From a beta proteobacterium AAP51 (GTDB lineage Bacteria; Pseudomonadota; Gammaproteobacteria; Burkholderiales; Burkholderiaceae_C), in NCBI GenBank assembly GCA_001295905.1, contig LJHT01000051.1, forward strand, positions 37,413 to 101,412: a stretch of 64,000 nt of DNA, given 5' to 3'. Made by a program: the position numbers and the translations under genes. Of the stretch, positions 55,002-64,000 are shown in pieces (position 1 is the stretch's first letter; each line of letters starts with the position of its first letter). The notes below the pieces were generated by a model. That model was not told the DNA's origin. It did not search any database and saw only the letters and a program-made list of their open reading frames with translations.

Positions 55002-58000
55002 ATGCGCCTGAACCAGATCAAGCTTGCGGGCTTCAAGTCCTTCGCAGAACCCACCACCTTCCAGCTGCCCGGGCAGCGCGTGGGCGTGGTGGGCCCGAAC
55101 GGCTGCGGCAAGAGCAACATCATGGACGCCGTGCGCTGGGTGCTGGGCGAGAGCAAGGCGAGCGAGCTGCGTGGCGAAAGCATGCAGGACGTCATCTTCA
55201 ACGGCAGCGGCAACCGCAAGCCGGCCAGCCGCGCCAGCGTGGAGCTGGTGTTCGACAACACGCTGGCGCGCGCCGGCGGCCAGTGGAACGCCTTTGCCGA
55301 GATTGCCGTCAAGCGTGTGCTCACGCGCGACGGCACCAGCAGCTACTTCATCAACAACCAGCCGGTGCGCCGCCGCGACGTGCAAGACGTCTTCCTGGGC
55401 ACTGGCCTGGGGCCCAGGGCCTACGCCATCATCGGCCAGGGCACCATCAGCCGCATCATCGAAAGCCGGCCCGAAGAGCTGCGCCTTTTCCTGGAAGAAG
55501 CCGCCGGCGTCAGCAAGTACAAGGAGCGCCGCCGGGAGACCGAGAACCGCCTGAAGGACACGCGCGAGAACCTCACGCGCGTGGAGGACATCCTGCGCGA
55601 GCTGGGCGGCAACCTCGAGAAGCTGGAAAAGCAGGCCGAGGTGGCGGCGCTCTACCGCAACCTGCAGGAGCAGGGCACCACCAAGCTGCACCAGCTGTGG
55701 TTCCTGAAGCATCGCGACGCCGCCAGCGAAGAAGCCCGCGTGCATGCCGCGGCCCTGGAAGCCACCAACGCGCTGGAAAGCCGCATGGCCGACCTGCGCG
55801 CCGTGGAAGCGCAGCTGGAGCAGGTGCGCCAGGCCCACTACGCCGCCAACGACGTGCTGCATGCGAAGCAGGGCGCCCTGGGCGAAGCGGCGCTGGAAGT
55901 CAGCCGCCTGGAAGAACGCATCCGCTACGTGGTGGAAGGCCGCCAGCGCGCGCAGCAGCGCCTGGCCGAACTGAAGGCGCAGAACGCGCAGTGGGAAGAG
56001 CGCCAGGACAGCGCCAAGACCGAGCTGGAAGACATTGCCGCGCAGATCGAGGGCGCTGATGAACAAGCCGGCGTGCTGGCCGCGCAGGCCGAAGAGCAGG
56101 GCTTCGAGCTGCCCACGCTGGAAGATGCCGTGCGCAGCGCGCAGGGCGTGGCCAACCAGCAGCGCCAGAACGTGGCGCAGGTGCAGCAGCAGATCCAGGT
56201 GCTGGCGGCCGAAAGCCGCAGCGTGGAGGAACAGTCGCGCGCGCTGCGCACGCGCCGCGAGCGCCTGGCCACCGAGCGCCAGGGCCTGCAGGCACCGGAC
56301 AGGGCCAAGATCGACGCGCTGCGCGCCCAGGACGCCGAAGCCGGTGAACGCCACGAGGTGCTGGAAGCTCAGCTGCACGAGCTGCAGGAAGAAGTGCCGC
56401 AGCTCGACGAGCAACGCCGCGCCGCGCAGGCGGCGGTGAACAGCGAATCGGCCCGCCTGTCTGACATCGGCGCGCGCCTGGAAGCGCTGCGCGCGCTGCA
56501 GGAAAAGGTGCAGACCGAGGGCAAGCTCAAGCCCTGGCTCGACAAACACGGCCTCACCGGCCTGCAAGGCCTGTGGACGCAGTTGCACATCGAAACCGGC
56601 TGGGAAACCGCGCTGGAAGCCGCGCTGCGCGAGCGCCTGAACGCCCTGGCCGTGGGCCGGCTGGACACCGTGCGCGCCTTCGCCACCGATGCGCCGCCGG
56701 CCAAGCTGGCTTTCTACGCCACGCCCGCCGGCGCTGCGCCGCACACCCACCAGACCTTGCCGCAACTGGCGCAGCGTCTGCAACTGGGCGATGCCGGCTT
56801 GAAGGCGCTGCTGTCGGATTGGCTGGAAGGCGTGTACACCGCCACCAGCATCGACGAGGCGCTGGCTCAGCGCGCGAAGCTCACGCCCGGCGAAGTGATC
56901 ATGACGCGCGAAGGCCATGCCGTCAGCGCGCATGCCGTGGCCTTCTACGCGCCTGACAGCGAACAGGCCGGCATGCTGGCCCGTGCGCAGGAGATCGAGA
57001 ACCTGGCCCGCCAGCAGAAGGCACAGGCGCTGATCGCCGAAGACGCCAAGAGCGCCAGCGTGCGCCTGGAAGCCGCCTACACCGAAGCCAGCCAGCGCCT
57101 GCAGGTGGCGCGCCGCGAAGCCGCCGAAGCGCAGAACCGCGCCCACGGCCTGCACGTGGAACTGCTGCGCCTGACGCAACAGCTCGACGCCGCCACCAGC
57201 CGCCGCGAACAGCTGAGCGAAGAGCTCGCCGAAATCGACGCGCAGATGGAAGCGCTGGAAGAGCGCAAGGCTACGGGCGAAGCACGTTTCGAAGAGCTGG
57301 ACATCGGCCTGGGCGATGCGCAGCAGAAACACGCCGAGCTCGAAGACGAGGTGATCGCCGCCGAGCGCCGCCTGGCCGACGCGCGCGAACAGCAGCGCAC
57401 GCTGGAACGCCAGGCGCAGGAAGCGCGTTTCCAGGCCCGCGCGCTGGCGGCGCGGCGCGACGAACTGCAGCGCAGCATCGAAACCGCCGCCGCGCAGGTG
57501 GCGGCCAACCTGCAGGCCGGCGAACAGCTGCAGCTGGAACTGGGCAGCTTCGACGACGCCGCCGCACAAAGCGGCCTGCAGGCGGCGCTGGAACTGAAGA
57601 GCGAACGTGAACGCGCTTTAGGTCTGGCGCGCAGCGAGTACGACGACCTCAGCGCGCAGCTCAAGCGCGCCGACGAACAGAAGCTCGGCTTCGAACGCAG
57701 CCTGGAGCCGCTGCGCGAGCAGATCACCAAGCTGCAGCTGGAACTGCAGGCCGCGCAGCTGGGCGGCGCGCAATACCTGGAGCAGCTGACCGCTGCCGAG
57801 GTGGACCTGGAGGCGCTGGCGCAAGGCATCGAACGCGATGGCGTGAAGCTCTGGGGCCTGCAGACCGAGATCGACCGCATCCAGAAAGAGATCAACGCCC
57901 TGGGTGCCGTGAACCTGGCGGCGCTGGACGAACTGACGGCCAGCCGCGAACGCAAGACCTTCCTCGACGCGCAGAACGCCGACCTGCAGGACGCGATCAA

Positions 58001-58517
58001 GACGCTGGAAGACGCGATCATGAAGATCGACCTGGAAACGCGCGACCTGCTGGCTTCCACCTTCAACCAGGTGAACGAGCACTTCGGCCGCATGTTCCCC
58101 AGCCTCTTCGGCGGCGGCAACGCCCGCCTGGTGATGACGGGCGCCGAGATCCTGGATGCCGGCGTGCAGGTGATGGCCCAGCCGCCGGGCAAGAAGAACA
58201 GCAGCATCCACCTGCTGAGCGGCGGCGAGAAGGCGCTGACCGCCATTGCGCTGGTGTTTGCCATCTTCCTGCTGAACCCCGCGCCTTTCTGCCTGCTGGA
58301 CGAGGTGGACGCGCCGCTGGACGATGCCAACACCGAGCGCTACCGCAAGCTCGTCACCGAGATGAGCCTGAAGGGCACGCAGTTCCTCTTCATCAGCCAC
58401 AACAAGATTGCGATGGAAATGGCCGAGCAGCTGATCGGCGTGACCATGCAGGAGCAGGGCGTCAGCCGCATCGTGGCGGTGGACATGGAAGCGGCGCTTT
58501 CGATGGCAGACGCGTGA
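55002..58517 (+). CDS. smc: Chromosome segregation ATPase SMC
   Basis: The 1171-residue protein has the N-terminal Walker A GPNGCGKSN (31-39), two long coiled coils, a central hinge (about 515-640) and a C-terminal head with LLSGGEKAL and Walker B CLLDEVDAPLDD. It forms condensin with ScpA/ScpB, which are not in the window. The frame opens at 54924, but ATG 55002 gives the canonical MRLNQIKLAGFKSF start. zipA begins directly after the stop. Confidence 0.96.
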   Translation: MRLNQIKLAGFKSFAEPTTFQLPGQRVGVVGPNGCGKSNIMDAVRWVLGESKASELRGESMQDVIFNGSGNRKPASRASVELVFDNTLARAGGQWNAFAEIAVKRVLTRDGTSSYFINNQPVRRRDVQDVFLGTGLGPRAYAIIGQGTISRIIESRPEELRLFLEEAAGVSKYKERRRETENRLKDTRENLTRVEDILRELGGNLEKLEKQAEVAALYRNLQEQGTTKLHQLWFLKHRDAASEEARVHAAALEATNALESRMADLRAVEAQLEQVRQAHYAANDVLHAKQGALGEAALEVSRLEERIRYVVEGRQRAQQRLAELKAQNAQWEERQDSAKTELEDIAAQIEGADEQAGVLAAQAEEQGFELPTLEDAVRSAQGVANQQRQNVAQVQQQIQVLAAESRSVEEQSRALRTRRERLATERQGLQAPDRAKIDALRAQDAEAGERHEVLEAQLHELQEEVPQLDEQRRAAQAAVNSESARLSDIGARLEALRALQEKVQTEGKLKPWLDKHGLTGLQGLWTQLHIETGWETALEAALRERLNALAVGRLDTVRAFATDAPPAKLAFYATPAGAAPHTHQTLPQLAQRLQLGDAGLKALLSDWLEGVYTATSIDEALAQRAKLTPGEVIMTREGHAVSAHAVAFYAPDSEQAGMLARAQEIENLARQQKAQALIAEDAKSASVRLEAAYTEASQRLQVARREAAEAQNRAHGLHVELLRLTQQLDAATSRREQLSEELAEIDAQMEALEERKATGEARFEELDIGLGDAQQKHAELEDEVIAAERRLADAREQQRTLERQAQEARFQARALAARRDELQRSIETAAAQVAANLQAGEQLQLELGSFDDAAAQSGLQAALELKSERERALGLARSEYDDLSAQLKRADEQKLGFERSLEPLREQITKLQLELQAAQLGGAQYLEQLTAAEVDLEALAQGIERDGVKLWGLQTEIDRIQKEINALGAVNLAALDELTASRERKTFLDAQNADLQDAIKTLEDAIMKIDLETRDLLASTFNQVNEHFGRMFPSLFGGGNARLVMTGAEILDAGVQVMAQPPGKKNSSIHLLSGGEKALTAIALVFAIFLLNPAPFCLLDEVDAPLDDANTERYRKLVTEMSLKGTQFLFISHNKIAMEMAEQLIGVTMQEQGVSRIVAVDMEAALSMADA

Positions 58518-62218
<3,701 letters not shown>

Positions 62219-62222
<4 letters not shown>

Positions 62223-62755
62223 CCGTCAGAGAAATCCTGAAGATGGGCGATGCACGCCTGCTGCGCGTGGCCCAGCCCGTGCACGAATTCGGCACGCCCG
62301 CGTTGAAGGCCTTGATTGCCGACATGTTCGAGACCATGGCCGCGGCCAACGGGGCCGGCCTGGCGGCGCCGCAAATCGGCGTGGACCTGCAGCTGGTCAT
62401 CTTCGGCTACACGCACAACGTGCGCTACCCGGAAGCCCCGCCCGTGCCGCCCACGGTGCTGATCAACCCCGTGATCACGCCGCTGGACGACGAGGTGGTG
62501 AACGGCTGGGAAGGCTGCCTTTCGGTTCCGGGCCTGCGCGGCGTGGTGCCGCGCCATGCGCGCATCCGCTACACCGGTTTCGACCCCGAAGGCCGCGCCA
62601 TCGAGCGCGAGGCCGACGGCTTCCATGCCCGCGTGGTGCAGCACGAGTGCGACCACCTCATCGGCCGCCTCTACCCCACGCGCATGACCGACCTGACGCA
62701 GTTCGGCTACACCAGCGTGCTGTTCCCGGAACTGGCGCCCGACAGCGACGACTAG
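62219..62755 (+). CDS. def: Peptide deformylase
   Basis: Removes the formyl group from nascent N-terminal Met. The 178-residue metalloenzyme has the three motifs [18 protein letters not shown] and QHECDHL, with Cys and two His binding the metal and Glu as catalyst. ATG overlaps the upstream stop (ATGA). It closes the smc-zipA-ligA-kinase-def run and is not next to fmt. The protein lacks a long C-terminal extension. Confidence 0.95.
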
Positions 62756-62857
62756 CCCACGCGGGCCCGATTGGCTGCAAGCTCGGCCACAAGCTCGGCA
62801 ACATGGCTTTACAAACCGGTGCGTCGGCGGCCCCGCCATGCGCGCCGTTGTAGCACC

Positions 62858-64000
62858 ATGAAGCGCATGCACACCCTGGCCTTGCCGCTGCCGACCCCGG
62901 CGAAGATGTTCCTGGCCACCGGGCCCAGCCCATTGCAGGCCTTGCGCCGCCTGCTGGCCTGGGGCTTCGGCCTGCTGCTGGGCCTGCTGCTGGCCTTGCC
63001 CAGCACGGCTGTTCGCGCCGAAGATGACCCTCCGGGCCGCGTGGGCCGGCTGGCCGACCTGAACGGCAGCGTCTCGTGGTGGGACGCCGATGCCGGCGCC
63101 TGGGCCGAAGCCGAACGCAACCGCCCGCTGACCACCGGCGACCGCCTGAGCACCGCGCGCGACGGCCGCGCTGAACTGCGCGTGGGCTCCACCGTGCTGC
63201 GCGTGGGCAACAGCAGCGAAATCGAAGTGCTGCGGCTCGATGACGAGAAGCTCGTCTTCCAGTTGCACAGCGGCAGCCTGGCGCTGCGCGTGCGCACGCG
63301 CGAGCTGGCCGAGGAGATCGACATCATCACCAGCGAAGCGCGGCTGCGGCCGCAGCGCGCCGGCCACTACCGCTTCGACCGCGAAGACGACACCAGCCAC
63401 GCCGCCAGCTGGCGCGGCGAATTGCGCGGCGACGATGGCTCGGCGCGCGGCGTGCCGCTCATCATCGGCGCCGGCCAGCGCGTCGAGTTGTACCGCGACG
63501 GCCGCCGCAACGGCGAAGGCCCGCTGCGCGTGCGTTTCGTTGAACTGCCCGAAGACGGCTTCAGCATCTGGGCTGGCGGTGAAGACGCGCGCGAGGAACG
63601 CAGCGCCACCGCACGCTACGTGTCGCCCGAGATGACCGGCGCCGAAGACCTGGACCGCCACGGCCGCTGGGAGCAGCACCCCGACTACGGCGCGCTGTGG
63701 CTGCCGCTGGTGGTGCGTGCCGACTGGGCGCCTTACCGCCACGGCCGCTGGGCCTGGGTGCGGCCCTGGGGCTGGACCTGGATCGACGAAGCACCCTGGG
63801 GCTTCGCGCCCTTCCACTACGGCCGCTGGGTGAAGTGGCGCGGTCGCTGGGGCTGGGTGCCGGGCGCCTATGTGCAGCGGCCGGTGTACGCGCCGGCCCT
63901 GGTGGGCTGGGTGGGGGGCAGCGGCTGGGGGGTCTCGGTGCAGATCGGCGGGCCCACAATCGGCTGGGTGCCCTTGGCCCCGCGCGAGGTGTACCGCCCG
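62858..64000 (+). CDS. FecR-domain protein with Trp/Tyr-rich C-terminal repeats, truncated by the window end
   Basis: 381 residues are visible and the frame is open at the right edge. A signal/anchor helix (about 30-55, ending near VRAED) leads to a FecR-type domain (about 60-150) with LTTGDRLSTARDGRAELRVGS. An aromatic-rich region follows from about 265, with repeated HGRW, FHYGRW and WGWVPG units of the DUF6600 type. Such proteins are secreted or surface-located. The exact role is unknown. ATG 62858 is chosen; Met17 is possible. Confidence 0.8.
   Translation, partial: MKRMHTLALPLPTPAKMFLATGPSPLQALRRLLAWGFGLLLGLLLALPSTAVRAEDDPPGRVGRLADLNGSVSWWDADAGAWAEAERNRPLTTGDRLSTARDGRAELRVGSTVLRVGNSSEIEVLRLDDEKLVFQLHSGSLALRVRTRELAEEIDIITSEARLRPQRAGHYRFDREDDTSHAASWRGELRGDDGSARGVPLIIGAGQRVELYRDGRRNGEGPLRVRFVELPEDGFSIWAGGEDAREERSATARYVSPEMTGAEDLDRHGRWEQHPDYGALWLPLVVRADWAPYRHGRWAWVRPWGWTWIDEAPWGFAPFHYGRWVKWRGRWGWVPGAYVQRPVYAPALVGWVGGSGWGVSVQIGGPTIGWVPLAPREVYRP

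Overview
The window is a gene-dense, visibly GC-rich chromosomal segment with strong G/C third-position bias throughout. I infer a betaproteobacterium of the order Burkholderiales, in the Rubrivivax/Leptothrix/Ideonella neighbourhood. Reasons: an imuA-imuB pair, a phaC-phaA-phaB cluster, a DapC/DapD/PilU/DapE/PrmB gene string, an smc-zipA-ligA string, PurL of 1331 residues and a two-cysteine OhrR. I see no insertion sequence, phage gene, CRISPR array, rRNA or tRNA, and no stretch of more than 300 bases without a gene. Coding content reads as core genome with a few lineage-specific genes.

Layout. 1-1853: end of imuA, then imuB (mutagenic lesion bypass), with no dnaE2 following. 1878-4354 (minus): trpS, a carboxylesterase and a GNAT acetyltransferase in one tight unit. 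4473-8036: purN, a DUF1653 gene, an RsmB-type rRNA cytosine methyltransferase and a membrane fatty-acid desaturase that ends in a clear terminator. 8087-9672: a structured leader, a 13-codon arginine-rich leader ORF and a degenerate GGDEF/EAL protein. 9686-12689: NUDIX hydrolase, fumarylpyruvate-hydrolase-like and zeta-GST genes, a laccase-domain (YfiH) gene and a small membrane protein whose 3' end overlaps yfiH. 12866-16599: phaC, phaA, phaB, closed by hairpins. 16726-22362 (minus): map, glnD, mnmH, DUF2189 and DUF2788 genes, spaced by a few bases or overlapping. 22431-28360: purL, a ferritin-like metal-dependent hydrolase and a nitronate monooxygenase. 28440-33733 (minus): Tim44-like protein, S9 peptidase lipoprotein, ChaN lipoprotein and an intact diguanylate cyclase. 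33984-38742: an unrecognised exported protein, YdcF, GcdH, MsrA and two coupled unknown genes. 38905-42521: penicillin acylase, an HhH (Cdd1-like) gene and lexA with two SOS-box-like sites. 42533-44494: asparaginase, ohr and ohrR. 44610-51994 (minus): dapC-dapD-pilU-dapE-prmB-ABC-F. 52090-54345: a chemoreceptor and a secreted Cache protein behind a sigma-28-like promoter. 54370-62755: SET-domain protein, then smc-zipA-ligA-nadR-like-def. 62858-64000: start of a FecR-domain protein that runs off the window.

How the genes work together. Several runs are translationally coupled by ATGA or TGATG overlaps and are probably operons: the diaminopimelate (lysine/cell wall) run, the GlnD nitrogen-signalling run and the S9/ChaN pair. 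PhaC/A/B form the whole route from acetyl-CoA to polyhydroxybutyrate. Control sites readable from sequence are the OhrR operator embedded in the ohrR promoter, paired SOS boxes at lexA, a FliA-type promoter at the chemotaxis pair, an FNR-like box upstream of the desaturase, and the leader region of the degenerate GGDEF/EAL gene. The most unusual local arrangement is that last leader: hairpin-rich RNA, then a short Arg-rich ORF with a strong ribosome binding site whose stop codon overlaps the start of a c-di-GMP pseudoenzyme.
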